Under the pieces are notes generated by a model. The model did no database searches. It saw only the letters and a program-made list of their open reading frames with translations, and was not told the origin of the DNA. A stretch of DNA of 64,000 nucleotides, from the NCBI GenBank assembly GCA_028287235.1, contig JAQBQB010000008.1:62001-126000 (forward strand), in the 5' to 3' direction. Both the position numbers and the translations under genes were made by a program. Every line of letters begins with the position of its first letter. The stretch's first letter is position 1. This DNA is from Gemmatimonadota bacterium (lineage in GTDB: Bacteria > Gemmatimonadota > Gemmatimonadetes > Gemmatimonadales > Gemmatimonadaceae). Of this stretch, positions 18,373-27,929 are shown piece after piece.

Positions 18373-18408
18373 GAAGGCCGCCCCTCCGTGATCGGCGGGG
18401 CGGCCTTC
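18373..18408. terminator. 12-bp perfect stem downstream of poly-Gly gene
   Basis: GAAGGCCGCCCC (18373-18384) and GGGGCGGCCTTC (18397-18408) pair perfectly around a 12-base loop. On the minus strand it follows the poly-glycine lipoprotein stop by about 25 bases. There is no U-run, so it could also stabilise the 3' end. Confidence 0.6.
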
Positions 18409-18432
18409 GTCACCATTCTCCCAAGTCGTGCG

Positions 18433-18990
<558 letters not shown>

Positions 18991-19294
18991 TGGAACTCCA
19001 GAATGAAATGAACGGAGGGCGATGGAGATGGTTTACCGGTAAAGCAATCGGAGGCCCAGTGATCGCGCGGCCTGTCGCTGCGTCATAAGTCATTAGGGGA
19101 CACTGGCTTGTGCGACCGTGCAGCGTGCGGCCCACAACGCTTGGTCCGGCTCGCGCCGAGACAGGCTGCATCATTTCAAGACGATTTCGTCGTTCGTGTG
19201 CGGGCAAAGGCACGCCGGTTCAGCGCCGCGTGACATCGCACCCTCGCGCTGGGCGCAGGCGGCCGGTAGCGTCCATGCACTCGCTCCCAATTTC
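18991..19294. other. intergenic region between divergent genes
   Basis: This 304-base region separates the minus-strand poly-Gly lipoprotein from the plus-strand phosphoesterase. It holds a perfect 12-base palindrome at 19032-19043 and otherwise no gene, tRNA or hairpin that I can support. An open frame runs through it from 19118 in phase with the phosphoesterase, but it encodes no recognisable signal peptide. Confidence 0.5.
19032..19043. promoter_or_regulatory. perfect palindrome TTTACCGGTAAA
   Basis: A 12-base perfect palindrome lies 42-53 bases upstream of the poly-Gly lipoprotein start, in the divergent promoter region. The shape, with a central CCGG and A/T ends, resembles operators of LacI/GalR or similar dimeric repressors. 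The regulator is not identified. Confidence 0.45.
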
Positions 19295-21988
19295 ATGAAC
19301 GCCATCGCCTTCCTGCTCGCCGCACTTCCTCAGGTCCAACAACAACCGCCTGCGCGCACTGTCTCCGATCCCGGCGTCATCGCCACGGGACAGCGCGTCA
19401 CCCCCGCCGGCGTGCAGAGCGTCTTCGAGGGAAAGGTCGGCGGCGTGCGCTTCGGCAAGACGTCGGACGAGCTGTGGATCGCCGTGCCCGGGTCGGTGCA
19501 GCGAGTCGCCTGGCGCGACAACCGGATGCTCACGCACGCGCATGTGGACGGGCGTCCCGGTATCTACGCGCTGTCGATCGATCCGGCGACGCATCGCGCG
19601 CTGGCGTCGTCGGTCGGACGATTGGCCGCTTCGGCCGGCGCACAAAATCAGCGGCGTCCCGCGGTCGCGCAGCTCAGCACCTTCGACGCCGACGCGTGGG
19701 GCGACTCCGCCACCGTGCGCTTCAACTCCGGGGCGCTCGGCGATTTCATGGCGGGAGCGCCGGCCGTTGCGGCGCGACCCGGTCTCGATGGCAAGCGCCT
19801 CGCGGTGCTTCCGCTCCCGGCCAACGACTCGCTCGCCGTGCTCGACGCCGAATCGGGTGCGTTGCTGCGCAAGATTCCGCTCGGCGTCGAGCCGATCGCG
19901 GCCGTGATCTCGTCCGATTCGCGTGTCGCGTACGTGTCGGTGTTCGGTGGACCAAAGCCGACGGCCAAACAGCGCGCGTCGATGCAATGCTGCGACGTTC
20001 GCTCGGAGGCCGTGCGCGTCGACGCGCGCGGCATCGCCGAGCCGGGAAGTGTGACCCGCGTCGATCTCGCGACGGGAACAGTGGGGCGCGACATCATCGT
20101 TGGACGTCATCCCACGTCGCTCGTGTGGGACGAGACGGGTGAGCGACTGTACGTTGCCGCCGGCAACTCCGACTCCGTGGCCGTGGTCGACACGAAGATG
20201 AACGCTGTGGCGACCTACATTCCGATCGCACCCTTTCGGGAACGAAAGGCGGGCCTTGCTCCCACCGCGCTCGCGCTGTCGCCCGATCGCCGGACGCTCT
20301 ACGTCGCGCTCGGCGGCGTGAACGCGGTGGCTGTGTACGACGTGAGCGTCGCGAAGCCGGTGCTTCGCGGTCTGATTCCAACCGCGTGGTATCCGTCGAG
20401 CATCGACGCGAGCGCCGACGGGCGGTACATCGCCGTGGGGTCGCTGTTCGGCGTGGGCTCGGGTGAGGGAACGCACGGCGGCCAGCGCGGGCGATTCGTG
20501 TTCGCCATTCGCGGCTCGGTCAATGTTATTCCCGTTCCGAGTGCGGCCGAGCTCGCGGCGTACTCAGTGGCGGTGAGCGAGAACAACAAGCTCGCGCTCG
20601 CGTCGTCGCCGGCCGCTATCGCCGCTGCGTCGGCCGGCAACGCGGCGCCGATGGCCGTGCCGCACCGGCCCGGCGATCCGTCACTCATCAATCACGTCGT
20701 GTTCGTCGTGAAGGAGAACAGAACTTTCGATCAAGTGCTGGGCGACCACGACCGCGGCGCGCGCGACAGCTCGCTGGTGATGTACGGCCGCGACGTCACG
20801 CCGAACACGCACGCCCTCTCGCGCCAGTTCGTGACGCTCGATCACTTCTTCGCCTCCGGCGGCAACTCGGCGGACGGCCACCAGTGGCTCACCCAGGCGA
20901 ACGAGACCGAGTATCCGATGTGGCCTCTCTATTTTGGGAGGAGCTATCCGTCGGAAGGCATCGATGCGCTGACGTATTCGTCGGGTGGTTTCCTCTGGGA
21001 GGCGGCGCGCGCAAAGGGAAAGACGGTGTCGGTGTTCGGCGAATACGCGCCGGCGACGAAGACGTCGTCGGACACGGTGCGGCGTCGCATGCTTGCGCAG
21101 TATCGCGAGCGGCCGAATGACTTCGCGTTTCAGCGCGACGTGTTGAAGGCGCGCTACAACACGCATTCCGACATTCCGTCGCTCGACCGCGAGCTGGTGC
21201 GTGAGTATCCCGGCTGGACGGAGGAGGTGCCCGACGTCCTGAAGGCGGGCGACATTCTCGCCCATCTCGCCGACTGGGAGACGCGGCGCGAGATGCCACA
21301 GCTCGTGATGATCATCTTGCCGAACGACCACACGGTTGGCACGTCCGCCGGTTGGTGCGCGCCGCGCGCGTGCGTCGCCGACAACGATCTGGGACTCGGC
21401 AAGATCGTCGAAGGGCTCAGCCATTCGACGTTCTGGAAGGACATGGCGATTCTCGTCGTCGAAGACGACGCACAGGACGGCGTCGATCACATCGACGGGC
21501 ATCGCACGGTGGCGATGGCGATCTCGCCCTACATTCGCCGCGGCGCCGTGGACTCCACGACGTACACACAGCCGAGCATGGTGAAGACGGTCGAGCTCAT
21601 GCTCGGCTTGCCGTCGATGTCGATCTTCGATCTCGTGGCGACCGACATGCGCGCGAGCTTCCTCGCGCCCGGCGAGAAGCCCGACCTCACGCCGTACACG
21701 GCCATCGAGCCGGTGCAGTCGCTGTTCGACGTCAACCAGCGCGTCGGCTCTATCGACGGAAAGTTCTCCGCCGAACGGCGGAACGCGGCGCGGGAGTCGG
21801 CGCGCATGGACTTCCGGAATCCCGATGAAGCGCCAAGTGAGCGGTTGAATCGAATCTTGTGGCACGACGCCAGAGGGTGGAGCGCGCCGTATCCTGCAGT
21901 GCAACGAGCGTTGTTCTTTCCGCTTGCCGTCGACGTTGCGGACGAGGATCGGCGCGAGAAACGGCCCGCGGCGAAGAAGCGCGAGTGA
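19295..21988 (+). CDS. YncE-type beta-propeller fused to alkaline-phosphatase-like phosphoesterase
   Basis: An 897-residue exported protein. After a short signal peptide (MNAIAFLLAALPQVQQQ) residues about 40-430 are a YVTN-type seven-bladed propeller (RLYVAAGNSDSVAVVDTKM, RTLYVALGGVNAVAVYDVS). From about 465 an acid-phosphatase/phospholipase-C-type phosphoesterase begins (NHVVFVVKENRTFDQVLGD), with HFFASGGNSADGHQW and ILPNDHTVGTSAG as metal-site segments. This domain pair is known in other bacteria; the propeller may position a substrate. The open frame extends to 19118 but the signal peptide favours 19295. The hairpin at 22074 ends the transcript. Confidence 0.87.
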   Translation: MNAIAFLLAALPQVQQQPPARTVSDPGVIATGQRVTPAGVQSVFEGKVGGVRFGKTSDELWIAVPGSVQRVAWRDNRMLTHAHVDGRPGIYALSIDPATHRALASSVGRLAASAGAQNQRRPAVAQLSTFDADAWGDSATVRFNSGALGDFMAGAPAVAARPGLDGKRLAVLPLPANDSLAVLDAESGALLRKIPLGVEPIAAVISSDSRVAYVSVFGGPKPTAKQRASMQCCDVRSEAVRVDARGIAEPGSVTRVDLATGTVGRDIIVGRHPTSLVWDETGERLYVAAGNSDSVAVVDTKMNAVATYIPIAPFRERKAGLAPTALALSPDRRTLYVALGGVNAVAVYDVSVAKPVLRGLIPTAWYPSSIDASADGRYIAVGSLFGVGSGEGTHGGQRGRFVFAIRGSVNVIPVPSAAELAAYSVAVSENNKLALASSPAAIAAASAGNAAPMAVPHRPGDPSLINHVVFVVKENRTFDQVLGDHDRGARDSSLVMYGRDVTPNTHALSRQFVTLDHFFASGGNSADGHQWLTQANETEYPMWPLYFGRSYPSEGIDALTYSSGGFLWEAARAKGKTVSVFGEYAPATKTSSDTVRRRMLAQYRERPNDFAFQRDVLKARYNTHSDIPSLDRELVREYPGWTEEVPDVLKAGDILAHLADWETRREMPQLVMIILPNDHTVGTSAGWCAPRACVADNDLGLGKIVEGLSHSTFWKDMAILVVEDDAQDGVDHIDGHRTVAMAISPYIRRGAVDSTTYTQPSMVKTVELMLGLPSMSIFDLVATDMRASFLAPGEKPDLTPYTAIEPVQSLFDVNQRVGSIDGKFSAERRNAARESARMDFRNPDEAPSERLNRILWHDARGWSAPYPAVQRALFFPLAVDVADEDRREKRPAAKKRE

Positions 21989-22073
21989 GCGGCGCGGGTT
22001 GGTTACACCTCCGTGACCGGCCCTTGAAGAACGCCCCGGATACATCCTGGTACGCCGTAGCGCATCGTGTCGA

Positions 22074-22107
22074 GAGAAAGCCGTGACCCTCGCGTCACGG
22101 CTTTCTC
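22074..22107 (+). terminator. 14-bp perfect stem-loop terminator
   Basis: GAGAAAGCCGTGAC (22074-22087) and GTCACGGCTTTCTC (22094-22107) pair perfectly around a 6-base loop, 86 bases after the phosphoesterase stop. A U-rich right arm (CTTTCTC) gives it a terminator-like look though no separate U-tail exists. Confidence 0.72.
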
Positions 22108-22156
22108 GTGAACGGCGCCGAGTCTTCTCTCTTCGAACTTTCGAGATGAGGCCTGG

Positions 22157-22639
22157 ATGCTGTGCGATACCTTGCGATCCCTGACGACGAGCGTGGCACT
22201 GGCGGTGTTGCCACTCGGTGCGTGTGGCGCCAATGCGCGCGCGCAGTCCGCTGCCGGCGTCGAGATGCCGCTGCCGGTGTTGATGAGCATCGCGGCCGAC
22301 TTCGATGCCGGCCGCAATCCGATGTACTGCTACTTCGGGAGGGCGGCCGCCACCGCGCAGCCGCTCGTTCATGTCGACTCGATGACGACGATCTCGACGC
22401 CGAGCGCCTGTCACGGAATTGGCGTCGCGTACATTGCGCAGATCGAGGACCGAGCGTTTCTCATGCACGCGCTGCGCGGACTGATCGAGAGCAACCCGGA
22501 CTTCCTCGTGGTCAGCGCCTTCTATCGGACGGAGGAGTTGATGCGCGACGGCGAGTGTGTTCGGGCGGCGCGGGCGCTGTCGGTGCTGCGAGCCGCGCCG
22601 CCGCGCGTGGGCGCCAGCGGCGCGGGAAGCTCATCGTAG
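22157..22639 (+). CDS. secreted protein of unknown function
   Basis: A 160-residue protein with a signal peptide (LTTSVALAVLPLGACGANARA), possibly with a lipobox at LGAC. The mature part (MYCYFGRAAATAQPLVHVDS, then IESNPDFLVVSAFYRTEELM) has paired cysteines and no family that I recognise. GAGG at 22148-22151 supports the ATG at 22157. Its place between two exported phospho-hydrolases may be meaningful but gives no function. Confidence 0.68.
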   Translation: MLCDTLRSLTTSVALAVLPLGACGANARAQSAAGVEMPLPVLMSIAADFDAGRNPMYCYFGRAAATAQPLVHVDSMTTISTPSACHGIGVAYIAQIEDRAFLMHALRGLIESNPDFLVVSAFYRTEELMRDGECVRAARALSVLRAAPPRVGASGAGSSS

Positions 22640-22728
22640 CATCCGGTTACAGTGCAGTCACCAATTCTTGACGAAGGGCGAACAGGTTGGAGGGCGACCG
22701 TGAACCTTCCTCCTTCCTCTTCGTCCCC

Positions 22729-23796
22729 ATGAACATGCGTGCGTCTCGCACCAGTGTCGGCGTGCTTGCAGCAATGGTTTCCGGCGCGATCCTGATCTCC
22801 TGCGCCGCCGACTCGACGTCGCCGGCGCTCGATCCAAACGGCATCGCGTACTCCTTCGCCGTCGTTGGCTGCAATCGTGTGGCGGCTCCTGAATCGCTCG
22901 GCGTCGTGAGCACGGCGAACGTTCAGGAGCTCAACCGCACCTTCGCCGACATTGCCGCGTTGAACCCGAAGCCGAGCTTTCTTTTCTTCGCCGGCGACCT
23001 GGTGTTCGGCTATACGAACGACAGCCTGGCGCTCGACCGCGAGTTGAAGGGGTGGGTGGCACTGTACCAGGCGTCGCCGCTCGCCAGCTCCGGTGTCGAG
23101 CTGGTGACATTGCCGGGCAATCACGAGACCGATAACCTGGCCAAGGTTGCGTACTCACCGGGTGAGCGCACCTGGCTGCGCGACATGGCACCGTACATCA
23201 CGCGCGGCGGCAACGGGCCCACGGCGGGCGGCGCCGACGCGTTGGCCACTGATCAGAGCAAGCTCACCTACTCGTTCGATTTCAAGGACGCGCACTTCGT
23301 CACGCTCAACACGGATCCGGTCGGCAAGGATTGGCACGTGCCCACCGCATGGGTTACCGCCGATCTCGCCGCCGCGAAAGCGCGCGGTGTGAAGCACATC
23401 TTCGCGATCGGCCACAAGCCGGCCTATCCCTATCCGACTGTTCCGACCGACGGTCTGTCGTTCGACATCCCCGCACGCGATGCGTTCTGGAGCGTGCTGG
23501 CGAACAATCAGGTCGAAGCGATGTTCTCGGCGCACAATCACGTGTTCTATCGCACCCAGCCCACCGGCAAGACGTGGATGGTCATCGCCGGCAACGGTGG
23601 CACGCCGATCGACGCGACCGCCGACCAGACGATCGCCTCGACGGGAAGCTATTTCGGGTTCACGCTGGTCACGGTGACGAACAGCGGCCGGGTGTTCTCG
23701 AAGAGCTACGGCCGTGACGTGCCGGCCGCGGGATACGCGACCGCGCCGACCGTCGCAACGACGCTGCGCGATTCCGTCGAAATCACCTGGAAGTAG
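22729..23796 (+). CDS. lipoprotein calcineurin-like metallophosphoesterase
   Basis: A 355-residue exported protein with lipobox LISC near residue 25. It has the calcineurin-like landmarks FFAGDLVFG, TLPGNHETDN, AIGHKPAYPY and MFSAHNHVFYR, as in purple-acid-phosphatase-type enzymes. The first metal motif (normally DxH) reads AVVGCNRV, so one metal ligand appears to be missing or replaced. It would hydrolyse phosphate mono- or diesters in the periplasm if active. The start at 22729 gives the best signal peptide; an in-frame ATG at 22687 also exists. The stop overlaps the region of the next start, so the peroxidase gene is probably co-transcribed. Confidence 0.82.
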   Translation: MNMRASRTSVGVLAAMVSGAILISCAADSTSPALDPNGIAYSFAVVGCNRVAAPESLGVVSTANVQELNRTFADIAALNPKPSFLFFAGDLVFGYTNDSLALDRELKGWVALYQASPLASSGVELVTLPGNHETDNLAKVAYSPGERTWLRDMAPYITRGGNGPTAGGADALATDQSKLTYSFDFKDAHFVTLNTDPVGKDWHVPTAWVTADLAAAKARGVKHIFAIGHKPAYPYPTVPTDGLSFDIPARDAFWSVLANNQVEAMFSAHNHVFYRTQPTGKTWMVIAGNGGTPIDATADQTIASTGSYFGFTLVTVTNSGRVFSKSYGRDVPAAGYATAPTVATTLRDSVEITWK

Positions 23797-23801
23797 TGCC
23801 G

Positions 23802-25604
23802 ATGAAAGGGCCGGCTGTCGCCGGCCTCGTCGGGTTGTGCGTCGCCGCGTCCATCGTGGGCGCGGCGATCCGGCGAGGGCCCAACTCCGCGCCGAGCGCC
23901 ACGCTGGGCGACGACGTCCGCCATTGGATCGCGCGCGACGCCGATTCGCTGGACGCGGCGATCGTGCAGCTCGGCGTCGCGCTCGGCGACACGACCGTGG
24001 ACGTTCGGCCCGCATTCCGACTCGCCCGCGCGCGCTACAAGCGCCTGGAAGGTGTCGTGGAATTTTACGCGCCGGCGTTGGCGGCGGCGTTCAATTCGCG
24101 CCGCATGGAAGTGGACGACGACGACGCGCCGCCGCCCTCCTCGATCGCCGCGAATGGATTTCCCGCGCTCGAGGATCTCCTGTGGCCAACGCTGATCGCC
24201 GCACGACGAGACAGCGCGCGGCGCTTGGTCAACGCCATGCGTCCGTCGGTCGCTCGCGTGCGCGGGCTCGCGGCGGCCATTTCGCCGACCGATGCGCAGG
24301 TGATCGAGCTCACGCGCCTCGAGCTCGTTCGAGTGTCGACGCTCGGGGTCGCCGGCTTCGATGCACCGCGCACCGGCGAGGCGATGGGCGAGTGTGCCGA
24401 GGCGCTCGCGGGTGTTCGCGCGTTGTACGCCGCCGCCGGTGCGCGCTGGCCGCGCCTCGGCGCCGAACGCCGGGCGCTCGACTCCACCCTCGCCGCGGCG
24501 ATCGGTTATCTCCGTGCACACGGCGACTTCGTCGCGTTCGACCGGTTGGCGTATCTCACCGACTTCGGCGAGCCGGCGGCGCGCGCGCTCGATGCCGTTC
24601 GCCGCGCGGTGAACGCGCCGTCGATCTCGATGCGCCGCGGACTGCGTGCCACCGTGGCCTCGCCGTACGCGGTGAACGCCTTCGATCCGCGCGCCTATGC
24701 GCCCGCCACGGCGCCGCCCTCGTCCGACTCGCTCGTCGCGTTGGGGCGGCGGCTCTTCTTCAACCCCGCGCTGTCGGGGACGGGAAAGCGCAGTTGCGCC
24801 TCTTGCCACGATCCATCGCGCGCATTCGCCGACGGGCTGCCGAAGGCGGCGAGCGTCGATCCGCGCGGACGAGCGGTTGCCCGCAACACGTCTACGTTGA
24901 TCAACGCGGCGCTGCAGCCCGCTCAGTTCGCCGACGAGCGCGCCGTCGCGCTCGAGGATCAGATCATCGAGGTGCTGCGCAGTCCGGCGGAGATGGGAAG
25001 CTCGGTGGACGCCGCGGCGCGCGCGGTGAGCACCGCCGCTCGCCAGATGACGCCGCTCACTCTCAGGCAGGCGCTTGCGGCGTACCTCCGGACGTTGGTC
25101 GCGCTCGACTCGCGCTTCGATCGCGCGGTGCGCGGCGACGGCACGGTGCTGAGCGCCGAGGAACGGCGGGGCTTCAATCTGTTCATGGGAAAGGGAAGCT
25201 GCGGCACATGTCACTTCGCGCCCCTCTTCGGCGGAACCACGCCTCCGCTCTACGTCGGATCCGACGTGGAGGTGATCGGAACGCCGGTGAGCCCGGACCG
25301 GCCGGCGGTGCTCGACGCCGACTCGGGGCGCGCGCGCATAGATCACCGGCCCGAGCATCTGCGCGCGTTCAAGGTGCCGTCGCTCCGAAACGTGGCGCTC
25401 ACGGCGCCCTACATGCATCACGGTACCTTCAGCACACTGGATCAGGTCGTTCGCTTCTATGACGGCGGTGGTGGACGCGGTGCGGGCGCGCGCATCGCAA
25501 ACCAGACGCTCGCCGCCGATTCGCTGCATCTTTCGGCGAGGGAACGACAGGCGATCGTCGCGTTCCTCGGTGCGCTGACCGACACCGCGAAGCTCCGGCG
25601 CTAG
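23802..25604 (+). CDS. di-heme cytochrome c peroxidase with imelysin-like N-terminal region
   Basis: A 600-residue membrane-anchored or secreted protein. Two CxxCH heme sites are visible: CASCH at about residue 332 and CGTCH at about 467, the pattern of bacterial di-heme peroxidases (MauG/CcpA type), which act in the periplasm on hydrogen peroxide or substrates. MHHGTFSTLDQVVRFYDGGG is the conserved C-terminal segment. Residues about 85-270 are helical and contain GFPALEDLLWP, similar to imelysin/EfeO-type iron-uptake domains; this assignment is tentative. I prefer ATG 23802 (GGAAG 8 bases before) over GTG 23796, which overlaps the upstream stop. Confidence 0.84.
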   Translation: MKGPAVAGLVGLCVAASIVGAAIRRGPNSAPSATLGDDVRHWIARDADSLDAAIVQLGVALGDTTVDVRPAFRLARARYKRLEGVVEFYAPALAAAFNSRRMEVDDDDAPPPSSIAANGFPALEDLLWPTLIAARRDSARRLVNAMRPSVARVRGLAAAISPTDAQVIELTRLELVRVSTLGVAGFDAPRTGEAMGECAEALAGVRALYAAAGARWPRLGAERRALDSTLAAAIGYLRAHGDFVAFDRLAYLTDFGEPAARALDAVRRAVNAPSISMRRGLRATVASPYAVNAFDPRAYAPATAPPSSDSLVALGRRLFFNPALSGTGKRSCASCHDPSRAFADGLPKAASVDPRGRAVARNTSTLINAALQPAQFADERAVALEDQIIEVLRSPAEMGSSVDAAARAVSTAARQMTPLTLRQALAAYLRTLVALDSRFDRAVRGDGTVLSAEERRGFNLFMGKGSCGTCHFAPLFGGTTPPLYVGSDVEVIGTPVSPDRPAVLDADSGRARIDHRPEHLRAFKVPSLRNVALTAPYMHHGTFSTLDQVVRFYDGGGGRGAGARIANQTLAADSLHLSARERQAIVAFLGALTDTAKLRR

Positions 25605-25639
25605 CCGGGTGCTGCAACCGACCAACTTCGGAGCGACTC

Positions 25640-26146
25640 GTGCAACTTCTCGTCATTCGCCACGCGATCGCCGTCGAGCGAGTGTCGTTCGAGGCGACTG
25701 GAAAGCACGATGACCTTCGTCCGCTGACGCCCGATGGCCGGCGAAAGATGCGGCGCATCGCGAAAGGCTTGCAGTGCATGGTGGGACGCCCGAGCCTGCT
25801 GGCGACGAGCCCGTTGACGCGCGCCGTCCAGACGGCGGAGATCCTCGCCGACGTCTACGGGATGAAGATCGGCGACACGGTCGAAGCGCTGCGACCGGGC
25901 GGCCGCGTGACGATGTTCGCGCACTGGGCCAACGAACACGATGCCGACGCGACCATCGCGATCGTGGGGCACGAGCCGCACCTGAGCGGGCTCGTCTCCT
26001 GGTTGATGTGCGGCGACACTGAATCGCACATCGCGCTCAAGAAGGGCGGCGCGTGCCTGCTCACGATCGAGGGGCAGGTGCGGCGCGCGAGCGCGACACT
26101 CGAGTGGCTGTTGACCCCCGCGCAGCTGCGCCAGCTCGGCGAATAG
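25640..26146 (+). CDS. sixA: phosphohistidine phosphatase SixA-like
   Basis: A 168-residue member of the histidine-phosphatase superfamily. The RHAIAVERV motif at the N-terminus carries the catalytic His (RH), ATSPLTRAVQTAEIL supplies the second phosphate-binding arginine, and IAIVGHEPHLSGL the second catalytic His. Length and motifs fit SixA, which removes phosphate from histidine on phosphotransfer proteins. The start is GTG 25640, with GGAG 6 bases upstream. It sits 35 bases after the peroxidase gene. SixA-like proteins in soil bacteria are sometimes misannotated mutases; the short length supports SixA. Confidence 0.86.
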   Translation: MQLLVIRHAIAVERVSFEATGKHDDLRPLTPDGRRKMRRIAKGLQCMVGRPSLLATSPLTRAVQTAEILADVYGMKIGDTVEALRPGGRVTMFAHWANEHDADATIAIVGHEPHLSGLVSWLMCGDTESHIALKKGGACLLTIEGQVRRASATLEWLLTPAQLRQLGE

Positions 26147-26257
26147 CCAGGCGGCGGCGCGTCATCCGTGACGCGCTCGTGACGGTGGCGCGCTGATATC
26201 CCGACGCGTGCGCGGTACCATGTGGAGCAACGGTCCACCCCTACCCCCGGTCGCTCA

Positions 26258-27922
26258 ATGAACAGTCGTCATCTCGCAGCGCTGCTGCTCGCGGCCGCAC
26301 CGTGCGTTTCCGGCGCGCAAATGCCGTCGCCGAGCGATCGGCCGGCGCTCGTCGTCCTGATCGCGGTCGACCAGCTTCGCGGCGACTATCTCGACCGGTT
26401 CGGATCACAGCTCACGGGCGGTCTCGCGCGCTTTCACGACCGTGCGGCGTACTTTCCGCACGCCTGGCAGGATCACTCGAACACCGAGACCGCACCCGGC
26501 CACGCCACGATGCTCTCCGGCCGCGAGCCGGTGCACACCGAGATCATCTCCAACAATCGCGGCGTGCCCGACGCCACGGCACCGCTGATCGCCGCGAACG
26601 GCGCCGGCGCGTCGCCGCGACGCTTCAACGGCACGACGTTGTACGACTGGATGCTCGTGCGCGACTCGAGTGCGCGCGTGCTCTCCGTCTCGCGCAAGGA
26701 TCGCGGCGCGATCCTGCCGATCGGCCGCGCCAAGGGCGACGTCTATTGGTTCGCCGACGGCAAATTCACGACGAGCCGGTACTACGCCGACACGTTGCCG
26801 GCATGGGTGCGCGACTTCGACGCGCGCATTCCGTACGATCGTCTCGCGAACACGCGCTGGGACTTGCTTCTGCCCGCCGCGCAGTACCCGGAACCTGATT
26901 CGGTATGGGCCGAGAACGGCGGCGCTGACAATACCTTCCCGCACACCCTGCCGGCCGCGGACGCGCTCCGCTCCGGGATCCAGCAGTATCCGTGGATGGA
27001 TTCGTTGACGCTTGCCTTCGCACTCGACGGCGTTCGCGCCACGCGCGTCGGCAAGCGCTCGATCGAGTCCATGATGCCGAATGCCATGCCCGATCTCCTG
27101 TCGATCTCCCTGTCGACGACGGACGCGATCGGACACGCGTTCGGTCCTGACTCGCGCGAGATCCACGATCAGGTGCTGCGCGTCGACCGATGGCTCGGGC
27201 AGTTCTTCGCCTCGCTCGAGCAGGAAGTACCCGCGAGCCGCATCGTGTACGTGCTCACCGGCGATCATGGCATCGCGCCGCTGCCGGAGCTCGCCGCGGC
27301 GCGCACGGGCCGCGGCGGCCGCCTCTGGCTCGGCGACATCGCCAACGCAACGGAAGCTGCGCTCGAACAGCGGTACCACACGGAGTTCAGCATCGAGTTC
27401 GACAACGGCTTGATGTTCGGCGACGTGGCCGCGATGCACGCGCGCGGTATCGACGTCGACAGCATCGCGCATGCGATCGTTGCGGCGGGAACGGCGCGAC
27501 GCGGGGTGAGCGTGGGCTTCACTCCCACGGCACTCGCGACGTCGAGCGACAGTGTCGCCGTGCGCTGGCGGCGAACGTTGCCGTCGAACGTCGGCTGGAT
27601 CGTCGCCTTCGGCGCCGCGCCCGATTATGTCTGGTCGCCGGGCAAAACGAGCGCCGAGCATGGCACGCCGAACGCGCTCGACCTCTCGGTGCCGATCTCG
27701 TTCGTCGGCGCCAACGTGGTGACCGGCCGTTACGAGCAGCTGGTCCGCACGGTCGACATCGCGCCTACGCTTGCGATGCTGATCGGCGTCACGCCTACCG
27801 AAGCGATCGACGGCATGGCGCTCGGTGACATCGTTGGAAGGCGAAGCCAAATCCCCCTCACGTGTCACGCTTCTCCGTGCCCGTCCGTGACATCTCCCTC
27901 GCCGCTGCGCTTCTCGAGATGA
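26258..27922 (+). CDS. exported PafA-like alkaline phosphatase
   Basis: A 554-residue secreted enzyme of the alkaline-phosphatase/nucleotide-pyrophosphatase superfamily. The signal peptide ends CVSGAQ. The Asp of LIAVDQLRGDYLDRF, the putative Thr nucleophile in NTETAPGHATMLSG, TDAIGHAFGP, LTGDHGIAP and SAEHGTPN supply the two-zinc site. It would release inorganic phosphate from organic esters in the periplasm. The last 25 residues (RRSQIPLTCHASPC and on) look unlike the family. The gene ends 7 bases from the convergent acetyltransferase. Confidence 0.88.
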   Translation: MNSRHLAALLLAAAPCVSGAQMPSPSDRPALVVLIAVDQLRGDYLDRFGSQLTGGLARFHDRAAYFPHAWQDHSNTETAPGHATMLSGREPVHTEIISNNRGVPDATAPLIAANGAGASPRRFNGTTLYDWMLVRDSSARVLSVSRKDRGAILPIGRAKGDVYWFADGKFTTSRYYADTLPAWVRDFDARIPYDRLANTRWDLLLPAAQYPEPDSVWAENGGADNTFPHTLPAADALRSGIQQYPWMDSLTLAFALDGVRATRVGKRSIESMMPNAMPDLLSISLSTTDAIGHAFGPDSREIHDQVLRVDRWLGQFFASLEQEVPASRIVYVLTGDHGIAPLPELAAARTGRGGRLWLGDIANATEAALEQRYHTEFSIEFDNGLMFGDVAAMHARGIDVDSIAHAIVAAGTARRGVSVGFTPTALATSSDSVAVRWRRTLPSNVGWIVAFGAAPDYVWSPGKTSAEHGTPNALDLSVPISFVGANVVTGRYEQLVRTVDIAPTLAMLIGVTPTEAIDGMALGDIVGRRSQIPLTCHASPCPSVTSPSPLRFSR

Positions 27923-27929
27923 CCGCCCG

